64,000 bases of DNA from Tolypocladium sp. Sup5 PDA-1 (Eukaryota; Ascomycota; Sordariomycetes; Hypocreales; Ophiocordycipitaceae): positions 1,054,001-1,118,000 of the forward strand of contig JPHH03000003.1 in the NCBI GenBank assembly GCA_000750105.3. The letters run 5' to 3'. The stretch's first letter is position 1; every line of letters begins with the position of its first letter. The notes under the pieces are model-generated. The model saw nothing but the letters and a program-made list of their open reading frames with translations. It ran no database searches and was not told the origin of the DNA. Shown one piece after another: positions 47,535 to 57,855 of the stretch. Made by a program: the position numbers and the translations under genes.

Positions 47535-48497
47535 ATGGCTCCGCAGGCGACCCTCGTGGTACGTCAATCCCGAGTACCCCGCCACGGGCATCAGTGACGC
47601 AATGGTCGCTAACGCGTGTCGCAGACGAAGCTCAAGGTCCAGCTCAAGCTCGCCATCGCGCGGCTGCGGATGGTGCAGCAGCGCGATGAGCAGCTAGGAA
47701 AGACGCATCGGAGGGCCATGGCCCAGCTGCTGGAAGCGGGCAAGATCGATTCCGCGACGATCCGCGTCGAGAACATTATACGCTCCGACATCACCAGCGA
47801 GCTGCACGAGCTGCTGGAGCTGTACTGCGAGCTGCTGCTGGCGCGAGCGGGCCTTCTAGAGGGCTCCGTATGCGACCCGGGCTTGGAAGAGGCAATTCAG
47901 AGCATCATCTACGCGGCGCCCAAGACGGAGATTAAGGAGCTGGGGACGGTGCGGGTGCTGCTCGCGGAGAAGTACGGCAAGGAGTTTGTGCTGGAGGCGA
48001 TGGAGAACGCGGATGGCAAGGTCAACGACAAGGTTGTCAAGAAACTCAGCGTCGAGCCGCCCAAGAAAGAGCTGGTTCAGGGCTATCTCGAGGAGATTGC
48101 AAAGGCATATGGCGTGGACTGGCCAAGGGGCTCGAGGGCAACCCCGCCGCCTCCTGATCTGACAGACGACGACGATGCCGACGACGACAACCCCTCGGGG
48201 GGGCAGGCGCAAAGGGTTCTCAACACGCCCCTCGCAGCCGAGCGGAAACTGTCCAGGGGAGAGGAGGAGCTCAGTCGCGCAACGCCACCGAGGGGCTTCG
48301 ACGGTCCCAAAAGTCCGCTGATGGTGACGCCCCCGAGGATGACGACGGACAACGTGCATCCCAAGGTGACGCTGGGGTCGATGGAGCTGAAACCGAACAA
48401 GAAGATGGAGAGTGCGGCCAAGAAGAAGGAGCCTGAAGGGTCGGTGCCGGACATTAGTGACTTGGAGAGAAGGTTTGCGGCGCTCAAGAAGCGATGA
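47535..48497 (+). CDS. IST1: IST1, ESCRT-III-associated protein
   Basis: Two exons, 47535-47558 (eight codons) and 47625-48497, give 298 aa. The IST1 domain covers about 9-175 (TKLKVQLKLAIARLRMVQQRDEQL, IRVENIIRSD, LLELYCELLLARAGLL, APKTEIKEL). A Pro/Asp-rich linker leads to a C-terminal DISDLERRFAALKKR, which fits a MIM1 motif for binding the MIT domain of Vps4. Family role: Ist1 regulates Vps4 and ESCRT-III in endosomal sorting and membrane scission. The very short first exon, which carries only MAPQATLV, is supported by canonical GTACGT...CGCAG signals and by the domain start. Confidence 0.94.
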
Positions 48498-49061
48498 TCA
48501 GGGGGTCCTGTATGGAGCCAGGGGCGATGTGCGTCTCTGGACATGCCAAGCAGAGAGTCCTTACGGCATGGAGTTTTGAACACAGCGGATGAATTTTTGG
48601 CCTTCTCCCGTCCGGTGCTGCGCTTGTCCTGTTGACTGCCGTGCGCCCTCGGAGTGTCTGGACAGACGGTTGCCAGCCCGGCAACCGGTTAGCAGCACTG
48701 AACAGCCAGCTGCCCACCACTCGCAGCCCTGGTTCTGACGCCGTGCACTGCCTTCTTGACTATAAATTCTACGCGTCGTTGTTTTGATCTGAAAACTTTT
48801 CTCCCCTTTCACTCGTCTCCCGTTGATGGTTTCGGTTTCGTCACAACACGCCCACTTCGCAACCAACATCGTCAACTGCATCGCACCCATCCAATCCCCT
48901 CTTGTTCTGGCAAGCAGTCATCGTCATCTGTCCCCTTGCACACTCAGATTTGACTCGACTACCCTCTGCGCGTTGCTCTAGCAAGCCGTCATTGTCGCCA
49001 GTCCCTCTGCACATTCAGATTTGATTCGAATCCCTTTTGCACGTTTTGCCCCGTCATCACC
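48498..49061. other. Intergenic: IST1 3' flank and zinc-knuckle gene promoter
   Basis: 564 bp. A TATA-like ctataaattc lies at about 48761-48770, some 290 bp before the next ATG, followed by a CT-rich leader that contains a 71-bp direct duplication. Confidence 0.55.
48910..49051. repeat. 71-bp imperfect direct duplication in the leader
   Basis: Copy 1 (48910-48980) and copy 2 (48981-49051) share caag.cgtcat, tgca.attcagatttga.tcga and later blocks, with scattered substitutions. The pair ends 10 bp before the start codon of the zinc-knuckle gene, so it lies in its 5' leader or core promoter. Confidence 0.8.
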
Positions 49062-50245
49062 ATGGACTCCAAGGACCAGATCCTCTGGAACCTGCGCGAG
49101 GTGGTCGGTTTGAACGGGTTTCGCAGCCTGACTGACCTTGGACCTATGCGTCAGGCGAACCTCGAACGTCGTCTCACTGCTGCTCAGTACCGACTTTCCC
49201 CTGCTAGCATTGCCTCCATCTACGCCACCTGGCTGCAAGAGCAAGCGTTTCGCGAGGCCGCCATGCCGCCCATTCATGTCATCCAGCGCTGGTGCCACTA
49301 CTTGGCTTACTGCGGTTGCAAGAAGAACGATCTCCTCATCGTCTGGATGCGAGCCGCCCTCACTACCTTGGACAAATGGTGCGGCGTCATGGCCCCTGAC
49401 AAGGTCCGCGATGTGCGACAGGCCATCTACGACGAGATTGCTGCTTCTTATCCCGGAGAACATCGCGACGCCGCCATGGATGTTGACGCTATGCCCCCAA
49501 CTCCCACCTCGAGTCTTCAAGGAAGCCTCAACGAGTTTGGAGACATGACCACGAATGCCTACTCGTATTCGACTGCAGCTGGCGTTCCCCGATTGAATGA
49601 CTACTCGACCCCTACCGAGTCCAGTGGCAGATACCCCAGTTACGGAATGGTGAGGGCCACTGGCAACACGGCCTCGACCTCGGATGATGAACTGACATTT
49701 GAGGAGCTCCCGCCCGATGTGTACAGAGCGGAGGAAGCCAAGCACGTCTGTGGGCGATGCAACGCCAAGGGTAAGTGGTATTCCCATGAGATCAAGCACA
49801 AGTTTCTAACAATGTCACAGGTCACTACTCTGGCAACTGTCCAGCCAAGTCAACCCAGGATGAATGCCAAACCTGCCGCACCAAAGGCCACTCCAGCGGA
49901 ACTTGTCCCGGCAGAAACTTTGGATACGGTCCCCGTTCGTCCCCAAGCTCTCACACTCCAGTGGCGGAGCAAGTCTCACACCAGCCCTCAGTTCCTCCTC
50001 GTCGCGGCAGAAAGACCGATTCTTATCGCCCCTCGACTCGAGACGCCAATCAGCAGCAGCAGCAGCCTGCCTCCCTGGGCGGTCTTCAGGGCCTGTCTCT
50101 CGGATCCAACACCCAAGGCAAGCCAGGCAACAATTCTTCGTTTGTCGCAAAGGAACGCACAGCTGACTTGTTAGACCTCGGGGCAGGGACTCGTGCTTCT
50201 GGGCGCAACCGAGGCGCCCGTACGGACGGTCGTCTGTCTCCTTAG
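49062..50245 (+). CDS. CCHC zinc-knuckle protein ending at an in-frame TAG
   Basis: Two exons, 49062-49770 and 49821-50245, give 377 aa. Residues 1-125 are a helical domain I do not recognise (MDSKDQILWNLREVV ... VIQRWCHYLAYCGCKK). A Ser/Thr-rich linker leads to two CCHC zinc knuckles, CGRCNAKGHYSGNC (the intron falls inside it) and CQTCRTKGHSSGTC. These motifs bind single-stranded nucleic acid or protein. A Gln-rich, basic tail follows to the TAG at 50243. The frame does not really end there: AAA GAC, then a canonical phase-0 intron and 174 further codons continue (see the next entry). An RNA-binding role is inferred. The family is unknown to me. Confidence 0.75.
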
Positions 50246-50832
50246 AAAGACGTGAGTCCATCGAAGCCTGTCCCCATGCAGTTGACACGAGCTAACCTGC
50301 AACACAGGACGACGACCAGTTCAAGCTGAAGCCGGTCGACCAGATGACCGAGGATGAGAGAGAGGCCCTGAGGAAGGCCGACGAATTCCTCGCGCAACTC
50401 TCAAACGAGGTCGCGATGGAGACCGCGACCCGGCTGCCGGCGCCGGCCAGCGTGCTCGAGCCTGCGCCGAAGAAGCAGATGACCAAGACGGGTCGCGGTC
50501 GGATCCCCGTCCTGGGAGCGCTGGTCGAGCCAGCGCGTCCCAAGCCGAAGGCTCCGCCGGCTGCCGCGTCCAGCGCGGACGTGGAGGCAGAGGACAGCGG
50601 TCCTCGCGCGGGCACGGCGGAGGCGGAGCCTTCGGTCGAGCTGGGCGTGACCACCAAGCCGGTGGTCAACGAGTCCGGGTACGCAGCGGCGGCCCAGGCG
50701 TTGTTCCAGAACAGGGACAACGTCTGGGTCAACCGGGCGCCGCGCAAGACGGCGCTGGAGATGTGGGACGAGATGGACGCCAAGAAGGCGTCGGAGGAGA
50801 AGGCGGCCGGGGAGAAGAAGGCTGCGGAGTGA
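50246..50832 (+). CDS. C-terminal extension after the TAG of the zinc-knuckle gene
   Basis: Two codons (50246-50251), an intron 50252-50307 (GTGAGT donor, GCTAAC branch, CACAG acceptor) and an exon 50308-50832 of 174 codons plus stop follow the TAG in the same frame. The peptide looks coding: it starts DDDQFKLKPVDQMTEDERE, has a strong GC third-position bias, and ends in a helical, charged segment (RKTALEMWDEMDAKKASEE). The readings are a readthrough extension, a true exon in a strain with a nonsense mutation or sequence error, or a separate gene starting at the ATG at 50344. I favour one gene of about 554 codons interrupted by TAG. Confidence 0.5.
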
Positions 50833-51088
50833 GTGAGGGGAGGGTAGAGAGGTGGTGAGAAGACGTATGGAGTAACAGGGGCAGGTGGATGATTTCAAGA
50901 TGACCGCGCGCGGCGGAAGATTTTTTCGATTCAGAGTGTGCCAACTTGATGTACGCCAAAACGCCGTCCGTGATGCCTCGTCTCTCGGGTAATGCGCATA
51001 CAGACCGGTTCCCAGACGCCGCCACTATTTCCGTAAATTCCCTTGTAAATGATGCGTATATCCACCCGCTTCCCCCGGCCACAGGGTC

Positions 51089-51597
51089 CTATTCCAGCTT
51101 GTCCAGGTGCTCCAGGCGCGTCAGCACGACCTGCTTGCTCGTCTCCTCAATCTCGCCGGCGAGGAAAACCTCGTCGAGGATGGCGTAGACCTTGTAGAAG
51201 TTGAAGACGAGGTCGAGCTCGCAGACGTTGCCGAAGAAGGCGTCGAGGACCTCGACGAAGAAGTGGATGGCCTCGAGGTAGGCGAGCTCGTTGTCGTTTG
51301 TGTCGACGCAGGCGCAGAAGAAGAGCCCCGCGTAGCGGCGGTAGACGATCTTGTTGTTGCGGAACTCGACGAAGTTGGACTGGTACTTTTGGTCGCGCGG
51401 GGCGACGAGGCGGTGCACCTCGCCCTTGAGCTTGATCTTTTGCTCGTCGCTGTAGGGGGCGTACCACTTGGCGAGACGGGTCTTGCCCCTATACAGGAGA
51501 CGGTTAGCTGGCTATGGGACGCTGGGCTGGGGGAAGGGGGGGGGGGCAGATATGGGAACACGGACTGCCGGTTCTGGATGAGGATAAAGGACAGCAT
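51089..51597 (-). CDS. APS2: AP-2 adaptor complex sigma subunit
   Basis: Two exons, 51597-51566 and 51488-51089, give 143 aa, the standard sigma-adaptin length. The sequence MLSFILIQNRQGKTRLAKWY, then NFVEFRNNKIVYRRYAGLFFCACVD, ELAYLEAIHFFVEVLDAFF and CELDLVFNFYKVYAILDEVFLAGEI are diagnostic of AP-2 sigma and distinguish it from AP-1 sigma. Family role: the small longin-fold chain of the AP-2 heterotetramer at the plasma membrane, forming part of the dileucine-cargo pocket with the alpha chain during endocytosis. The intron follows codon 10 in phase 2, is 77 nt long, and on the plus strand contains a run of about a dozen G. Confidence 0.95.
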
Positions 51598-52506
51598 CGT
51601 GAGGCGGCTGGGGGGCGTCACGGCGCCGGGGAGTCGAGGGGGTTGGTGGACGGTTTGAGCTCATGGAGAGGCGTCGTTGAAATTGAGTGCGAGGCCGAGA
51701 GGTGTCGCGGGGCAGCGGTAGCGCCACGTCATTGGCCAAACCACGGCAGTTCAATGGTCAATGGCCAATGAGGGCCACGACGAGGACGAAGTATCAGGAA
51801 TGCATTTGCCATTTGATCGATTGAAAGCAGGTAAACTCATTTCGAAATCGGCTGTACTCTTACTTCCCGAGTTTGGACCCCGAGAACTGTTCATCGAAAT
51901 GTACGATGTACGTTATGCTCTCGAGCAATGATGCCGCAGTTGGTTGGTGGCTTGTGGCTTCAGGCACCTCAGTGGCTTGACTGGTCCAGCAGCCTACGAA
52001 GTACCTGTACCAAATGCATTCATGAAACACAGCTACAGGAATTGCATTCTACAGATCAACATGATCACCTCACAAGCCAACACGTGCATGCTACCTAGAC
52101 GACGTAAAGTCAACGCTGGCCGCCTCGCAGCACAGCACTGCGGGCCGCTGCCCCCCACCAAGATCCCTGGGGCTGTCACCCTACGGCGGCAAATCGGCAC
52201 TCGTGGTACAAAATACAGCGAGTCGGGTTGGCCCGGACCATCCCTCTTGGCAGAAATGACCTCACTTACTTTCCTTGTCGATCCCGAGCTGTAACCTCCT
52301 TCTGCGTCTCTAGTTATCATGCGCCGTGCCATCTCTCCCTCCCCCGCCCTGCCATTCGTTCACTGATCTTTCCGTTGCCGTTAACGGCTCGACTTGCCGA
52401 CGTGGAACTGCACGACAATTCGTTTGTGACCCTCGAAAAATCCCGTTGAACCCCATCACCAGTCGCGTGCCGTGGAGATGCCATCAGCCTCGAAACACTG
52501 CCCGTC
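51598..52506. promoter_or_regulatory. Divergent promoter region, APS2 / BRE4-like gene
   Basis: 909 bp between divergent start codons. No gene is supported. I see no assignable operator. Confidence 0.5.
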
Positions 52507-55500
52507 ATGGCGTCCTCATTCCCTCTCCGGAGGCTGATTACACTCGTCTGGGGCGACTGGCAGACCAACGCCCTCTGGCAGCGCATCCTCAAGTACTCAA
52601 TCGCCTGCACCATCGCCGTCATCATTGCGATACTGCCTCCCTTCAAGGCCAACTCGACCTTCCTGACGCCAATGGTCACAGTCTTCGCCAATCCTGGCCA
52701 ACGAATGGGCGTCATGGTTGAATCCCTGCTCATGATTCTCCTTGGATCTCTGCTGGGGCTGGCGTGGTCGCTGCTGGGATTGTACCTGTCGAGTCTGGTC
52801 GAAGGCATCAACCCACCGGCCGCCTACACGATTCGGGCCCTCTTTCTTCTCGTCTGCGTCCTCGTTCACGGCTACGTGAGGTCGTCGAGCCCTCGCCTGT
52901 TCAACTTTGTTTTCTTTCTTCTTGTTGCAGCGCTGCTGACAATACAGCTGCCTACCACCGCAACAGCCTCTCTCTTCACCTCCATCTACATTCCCATCCT
53001 CCTTGGCGGGGGTGTCTTGCTAGTTGTCAACCTCGCCATATTCCCCGAGCTTTCCAGCAGCTATCTGGGCTCGTCAACAATCAATACCCTGTCAGACACC
53101 ATTGACACCTTGACGAGAGCAACCCACTGGTTTGTGACCCCCGGCGGCGATGTGGAAGAGGCCAAGGACCAGCAACCCCGGCTCGGTGCTGCTTTGACAA
53201 ACAGAAGCAGCCGTGGAACGCCTAAACATGGGAGGCGCAGGAGAAAGGCCCATGTGCGGAAATTCATGTCCGAGTTCCCGAACCCCTTTCACACGGCCAG
53301 GAGTCAGTCCCGCTTTGCTGCCGTTCCTCCTCACCTCACTACCTTGGCCCATCTCACCGAGCAAAAGCCCAAACTCCGAGCACAGCTTTCTCGCTGCAAG
53401 GCTGCCCAAGACGAGGTCAACTTTGAGATTTCCATCTCTTCTCTGCCGCCTATGGCCATGAAACCGATCAGCACGCAGCACATGACCGGCATGGTTCAAA
53501 ACATCATCACCCTCATCGGCGCGTGCGAGAACAAGTTTGTCGTTGTCGGCAAGGACGACAACACGGACGAGCCGTCGATGGACAAGGAAGAGCAGGACCT
53601 CTCTATCACACCAGGCCCTGCTGCGGAACCGCCGCAACCCACACCCACTGCAAGGCCAAAGGCGAAGAAGAGGAAGAGCCATTTTGACAAGGTGGACAGC
53701 GTCAGGCCTGTCAAAGAGCTTGAGGCTGGAAGTGCACAGCTCCTCGAATCGATCCTCGCGCGCATCCAAGACCCCGTACAAGACTTTCAGGGCTCATTGA
53801 ATGACGCTGTTAGTCTGGTGATATCGTGTCTAGCGTACTGCTTCGACGTGCCAACGCTCCCGTCCGGCGCCCCTGCACCCAAGGGCATACCACTGGAAGA
53901 GATTGACTTGCGGATTGATCAGTTCACTGATGCACTATCGCTGTTCGATACGAGGTCTGCCGAGGAACTCAAACGAGCTACGATGGATCAAGCAGGCCAG
54001 TCTGTTGACTTTATGCCTCGCATGGAGACTTTCCTGGTATCGTCCTTCATCCTCGCGTTTCGCGAATCTGCGGCCCAGGTACTGGAAATGCTCCGTCATG
54101 CACGGCATCTCGTTGACAAACGACAACGGCGGCATGACCGTTCGCGTCTCTGGATGCCGCAGTACACAAGCATTCGCCGGTGGCTCTCCACCGGAGGCGA
54201 AGCAGATGCCTTGGTTCTGCCTGAAAAGGCTAAAAAGGCTGCCCGCACGGGCAAAGATGATCGAGCAGTAGCAGCTTCGACGCAAAGTGAAGGCTCGCCA
54301 TCAAGCAACGAGCAACTCTCGAAGGGGACGACTGATGAAGAGTCTGCTATTGGCCAAAACAGGAACGGGGAAGGGCAGACATCAGAGAAACCAGTCGAAC
54401 CGAAACGGCGTCCCAGGAGAAAGCCCAAGGCCGCGAAGACCGGGTGGTTGGCGAGAACCAGGGCAAAGGCAGCCGACATCATGGAGTGGGCGCAAGACTC
54501 GGATGATCTGGACTATGCTCTCAAGCTGGCCATTGCCGTTTTCATTGTCAGCTGGCCGGCTTTTGTGGCGTCGTGGAACGCGTGGTACACCGACGTGCGA
54601 GGCGTCTGGGCTCCTATGCAGCTCATCCTGGTCTTCGAGGTGGCCATCGGCACCTCTCTCTTCATGTTCGCCGTTCGCCTGTTTGGCGTGGTGTTCGGCT
54701 GCGTGGTAGGCTACCTCGCCAACGAGATTGGGAGAGGCAATCGCATCGCGGTGGTTGTCATCTTGCTGCTCGGAGTTGTGCCCTCTGTCTACATTCAGGT
54801 TGGCACCAAGTATGTCAAGGCTGGCATGGTTTCCATTGTCTCGATGGCAGTGGTCGCTCTCGGTAAGTCACCCATCTCTGTCTTCCTCGAGGCGAAGCTC
54901 ACACTTCATCTAGCTGCCGTGAATAGGAGTTCTACTGCATACGAGGTTTTCTACAAGCGCCTCGTTGCGTTTCTTGTCGGTGGTCTTGTCGCCATGCTGG
55001 TCGAAATTTTTATTGCTCCAGTTCGCGCAAGAGACCGCCTGGTGGAATCTCTATCTGCTTCGGTTCGCCAGGTTCAGAAAATGCAAGCCGCTCTGGCCGT
55101 AGGAATCGATGGGCCAGAGCGTCCCAACATCCGGTCCCATACGCTCCTCGCGCGCTTCAACCGCGCCCGCGACAAAGCACAGGGGACACTCGCCGCCGCG
55201 GAGACGTTTCTCCCCTTTTGCCTCAGCGAGCCGCGCCTCAAGGGCAGCTTCAAGCCGATTGCGCCGATCTACCGGGAGATCATCTATGTTCTTCATCAAA
55301 TCATTGATCGAATGGACAATGTCGTGCAGCTCCGTAGGGCGTATGGCTCTTCTATCCTGGAGGACTTGAACCCCAAAGTTTACGCCTACCGAAGGAATGT
55401 GGCTGCTAGTAGCACACTGATCTTGTTTTCGGTCAACGAGGCTCTGACGACCTGGCTGCCGCTCCCGCAGTTTATCCCATCGGCTCGGCTCGCGCAACTG

Positions 55501-56109
55501 CGACTGATCAACCGCGTCCGTGATATTGTCATGTCAAACTCGGGAGCTTCCAAGTCGGACCTAGTCATGAACCTCGAGGCGAGGACAGAGCTGGATGAGG
55601 AGACGGCCGATTTAATCACCAAACGCAAGTTTCTCTCGTGGAACGCCAGCACGGCTGGCCAGATGGAGATTATCGAGTATCTCGAGGAACTCGTCGAGCT
55701 AGCCAAGCTGCTGGTGGGCGTCAACGCCTTCAGAAGCGGCTTGCTGGAACGGCCGAACTACAGGCAGTACATTCGACACGTTGAAACGAACCAGGAACCC
55801 ACGGCCAAGGCCCGCTCGACGCGCCTGGGGGCATCAGCGCCTGCAGACGAGCACCGGCACAGCGCACTTGTTTCGGCGCAAGACCCAAGAGCCGGCCCGG
55901 CGCTCAGGAGAGCAGCCACGGTGTCGCAATGGGCAGAGACATCCGGGGAGAGCAACGCACAGAACGATGGACCCGCTGACGGGGACACTGAGAGCGAGGA
56001 CGAGGATGGCGGGATTCCGCAAAGCCTGCAGAGGGTGAGGACGCGGTTACGGCAGGATAACACCGTTGTGAGGAGAAGGGCGTTTACGGTTGGGGATCGA
56101 CGAGCATAG
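52507..56109 (+). CDS. BRE4/aromatic-acid-exporter-like (ArAE_2, FUSC-like) membrane protein
   Basis: Exons 52507-54862 and 54914-56109 give 1183 aa. The N-terminal block has about six membrane helices at 28-195 (ILKYSIACTIAVIIAILPPF, LLMILLGSLLGLAWSLLGLYL, FVFFLLVAALLTIQLP). A long cytosolic region of about 450 residues follows, and then a second helix block (about 670-830) and a C-terminal ArAE_2/DUF2421-like helical domain. This duplicated FUSC-like arrangement is typical of fungal homologues of S. pombe Bre4, a brefeldin A sensitivity protein annotated as a putative ER transporter; the substrate is unknown. The 51-nt intron at 54863-54913 (GTAAGT ... CTAG) is 3n long and lacks a stop, so a retained form would be 1200 aa. 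Splicing gives VVALAAVNRSST, the more natural helix. Confidence 0.87.
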   Translation: MASSFPLRRLITLVWGDWQTNALWQRILKYSIACTIAVIIAILPPFKANSTFLTPMVTVFANPGQRMGVMVESLLMILLGSLLGLAWSLLGLYLSSLVEGINPPAAYTIRALFLLVCVLVHGYVRSSSPRLFNFVFFLLVAALLTIQLPTTATASLFTSIYIPILLGGGVLLVVNLAIFPELSSSYLGSSTINTLSDTIDTLTRATHWFVTPGGDVEEAKDQQPRLGAALTNRSSRGTPKHGRRRRKAHVRKFMSEFPNPFHTARSQSRFAAVPPHLTTLAHLTEQKPKLRAQLSRCKAAQDEVNFEISISSLPPMAMKPISTQHMTGMVQNIITLIGACENKFVVVGKDDNTDEPSMDKEEQDLSITPGPAAEPPQPTPTARPKAKKRKSHFDKVDSVRPVKELEAGSAQLLESILARIQDPVQDFQGSLNDAVSLVISCLAYCFDVPTLPSGAPAPKGIPLEEIDLRIDQFTDALSLFDTRSAEELKRATMDQAGQSVDFMPRMETFLVSSFILAFRESAAQVLEMLRHARHLVDKRQRRHDRSRLWMPQYTSIRRWLSTGGEADALVLPEKAKKAARTGKDDRAVAASTQSEGSPSSNEQLSKGTTDEESAIGQNRNGEGQTSEKPVEPKRRPRRKPKAAKTGWLARTRAKAADIMEWAQDSDDLDYALKLAIAVFIVSWPAFVASWNAWYTDVRGVWAPMQLILVFEVAIGTSLFMFAVRLFGVVFGCVVGYLANEIGRGNRIAVVVILLLGVVPSVYIQVGTKYVKAGMVSIVSMAVVALGKSPISVFLEAKLTLHLAAVNRSSTAYEVFYKRLVAFLVGGLVAMLVEIFIAPVRARDRLVESLSASVRQVQKMQAALAVGIDGPERPNIRSHTLLARFNRARDKAQGTLAAAETFLPFCLSEPRLKGSFKPIAPIYREIIYVLHQIIDRMDNVVQLRRAYGSSILEDLNPKVYAYRRNVAASSTLILFSVNEALTTWLPLPQFIPSARLAQLRLINRVRDIVMSNSGASKSDLVMNLEARTELDEETADLITKRKFLSWNASTAGQMEIIEYLEELVELAKLLVGVNAFRSGLLERPNYRQYIRHVETNQEPTAKARSTRLGASAPADEHRHSALVSAQDPRAGPALRRAATVSQWAETSGESNAQNDGPADGDTESEDEDGGIPQSLQRVRTRLRQDNTVVRRRAFTVGDRRA

Positions 56110-56474
56110 CCTGCGTCTACGGGGATGTTTGTTTGCATATGACGAGTTGGAATTGGGACGCAGCTCTTCTACTAGCTTTACCCTGGACATGGCATATCTT
56201 TCTACCGACTGATGAATAGCTAGCTACGACAAGTTTAAGTAGCCTGGATAGACTGAGACTTTACGCTTGTGCTTATGCGTGCTCTCATTGTGTTATGGAA
56301 TCCCAGCTGCGTAACTCGTGAGTGGGTATCCTACCGAACAGACCGAACCGTGAATATCAACCAGCACAGGACCGTGCTACGGCAAAGCAAATTGGGCTCC
56401 TTCCTTCCTAACGCCGATGTCACCGTAACCTTGTCGAACAAGCTCAGGCCCCCTGTGCTGTAAGAGCAGGCCCC
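56110..56474. other. Convergent 3' region, BRE4-like gene / SPT3
   Basis: 365 bp between converging stop codons. It fits two 3' UTRs. No gene is seen. Confidence 0.55.
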
Positions 56475-57855
56475 TCAAATGATGTTGAGCGGCGTGTGCT
56501 GCACCAGCTTGGTGCCGTTGAGCATGGCACGCGACTTCTTGGGCCTCTGCTGGAAGCGGCGGAACGCCTCCTGGACGTGCCGCGGCTCGATGGGCGTCTT
56601 TCCCTCACTGGGGGGGTCGAAGAGGCCGTGCTGATGCTTGCGCTTCTTGGTCCCCGCGTTGTCGGCGCCGCTCTGGGCGCGTGCCATATCCTCCTGCTCT
56701 TTGGCCTTGAGCGCGATCTCGGTCAGCGTGGCGACCATCTCAAAGGTCAGGAAGCCGAGGATGTCGACGATGTCGTCCGAGGGCTTGCTGTCGGTGACGA
56801 TGCCGAAGCCCGCCCACTCGCGGAAGCGCTTGCCCTTGCGCCAGGTGAAGGACGCCTGGCGGTACTCGGACCACGTCACGTACTCCTCGCGCGTCATGAC
56901 CTTGGTGCGCTCGTCGGCCTTGCGGAGGCGCTGGAGAGTGATGTAGTTCATCTCGTCTTCGTCCTCGTCCTCCTCGTCATCCCGCTCGGGCACCTCGACG
57001 GCGTAGTACGATGCTGGCTCCCAGGGGAGGCCGATCTTGGCCTTTTTGTTCTTCTTGGCGGCTTCATCGACGGGGCCGCCGCCGCCCACGACGCCTCCGA
57101 CGGGGTCGTCGCCCGCGGCGAGGTCGCCTTCTGCGCCCTTGTCGTCCGAGTCCTTTACGTTCTTACGCACGTCCTTCCACGAGAGGAATGTTCGAAGACG
57201 GGAGACCTTGGCCTGGTCGTGGCGAATCTGGAAGATGAGGTCGTTGGTGCTGATGGACTTGGATCCACGCCGCGAGGCCAGCTCCGTGCAGTTGCGAAGC
57301 TATTCAAGACGTCAGCACGAGTGAAACCTCGGTTGCGCGACTGGGCGCCTTACCAGTTCTATCACTTGCTGCCGCACGATGTCCTCGATGATACTCGTAG
57401 TTTCAACGGAGGGCTCCGCGGTCTCGCCAGAGACGTACATCATCTGTTGGATAGAGTTAACAACCTTGTCCCTGTCCACCTGCTCTCTGCTTCGCGGCTG
57501 GGTAGCAACAATTGATCGGACGTATGGGTTGATGCTCATGATGGGCAGCGGAGTCCACCGGATCCAGGTGGGTTTGGTAGGCCGAGGTTGATAGAGTAGG
57601 AAGGGCACTGGTGCGCTGGTGTTGTGGGAGGAAATTCCGTGGAGACGCGAGATTCGACGAGAACCTCCGGGTTGCCAGAATGTTTTTGAGATGCAAGAAG
57701 TTGTGTGCTGGCAGCGGACGGGCCAGGCGACAGAAGCCAAGGGCCGGACAGCTGGCAGCCTGGATTGCGAAGCGGGCGCCATCAAACGAAAAAAGACTTA
57801 CCTGACTGATTTCCTGGCGATATTTGTACGCCTTGTTGTCCTTGGAGTCCGCCAT
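56475..57855 (-). CDS. SPT3: SAGA complex subunit SPT3
   Basis: Three exons, 57855-57802, 57443-57354 and 57299-56475, give 322 aa. The N-terminal histone fold reads YKYRQEISQMMYVSGETAEPSVETTSIIEDIVRQQVIELL and continues to RLRTFLSWKDVRKNVKD. The second, C-terminal histone-fold-like half contains EEYVTWSEYRQASFTWRKGKRFREW and DIVDILGFLTFEMV. Both are hallmark Spt3 segments, equivalent to a fused TAF11/TAF13 pair. Family role: Spt3 contacts TBP in SAGA and controls its delivery to core promoters. Intron 1 (57444-57801) is 358 nt, long for this genome, and sits after codon 18. The reading frame of exon 2 stays open through most of it. Confidence 0.94.

Noticed and set aside
50149..50245. Explaining the TAG of the zinc-knuckle gene as the end of an intron (CTCCTTAG acceptor) followed by a 6-nt exon
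   Set aside because: The only in-phase GT donor nearby (GTCGCA near 50150) is poor, and a 6-nt exon between two introns is very unlikely. Kept only as an outside possibility.
56496..57515. 339-codon plus-strand open frame opposite SPT3
   Set aside because: Antisense shadow across Spt3 exons, including intron sequence. No domain, and composition follows the Spt3 codon bias.
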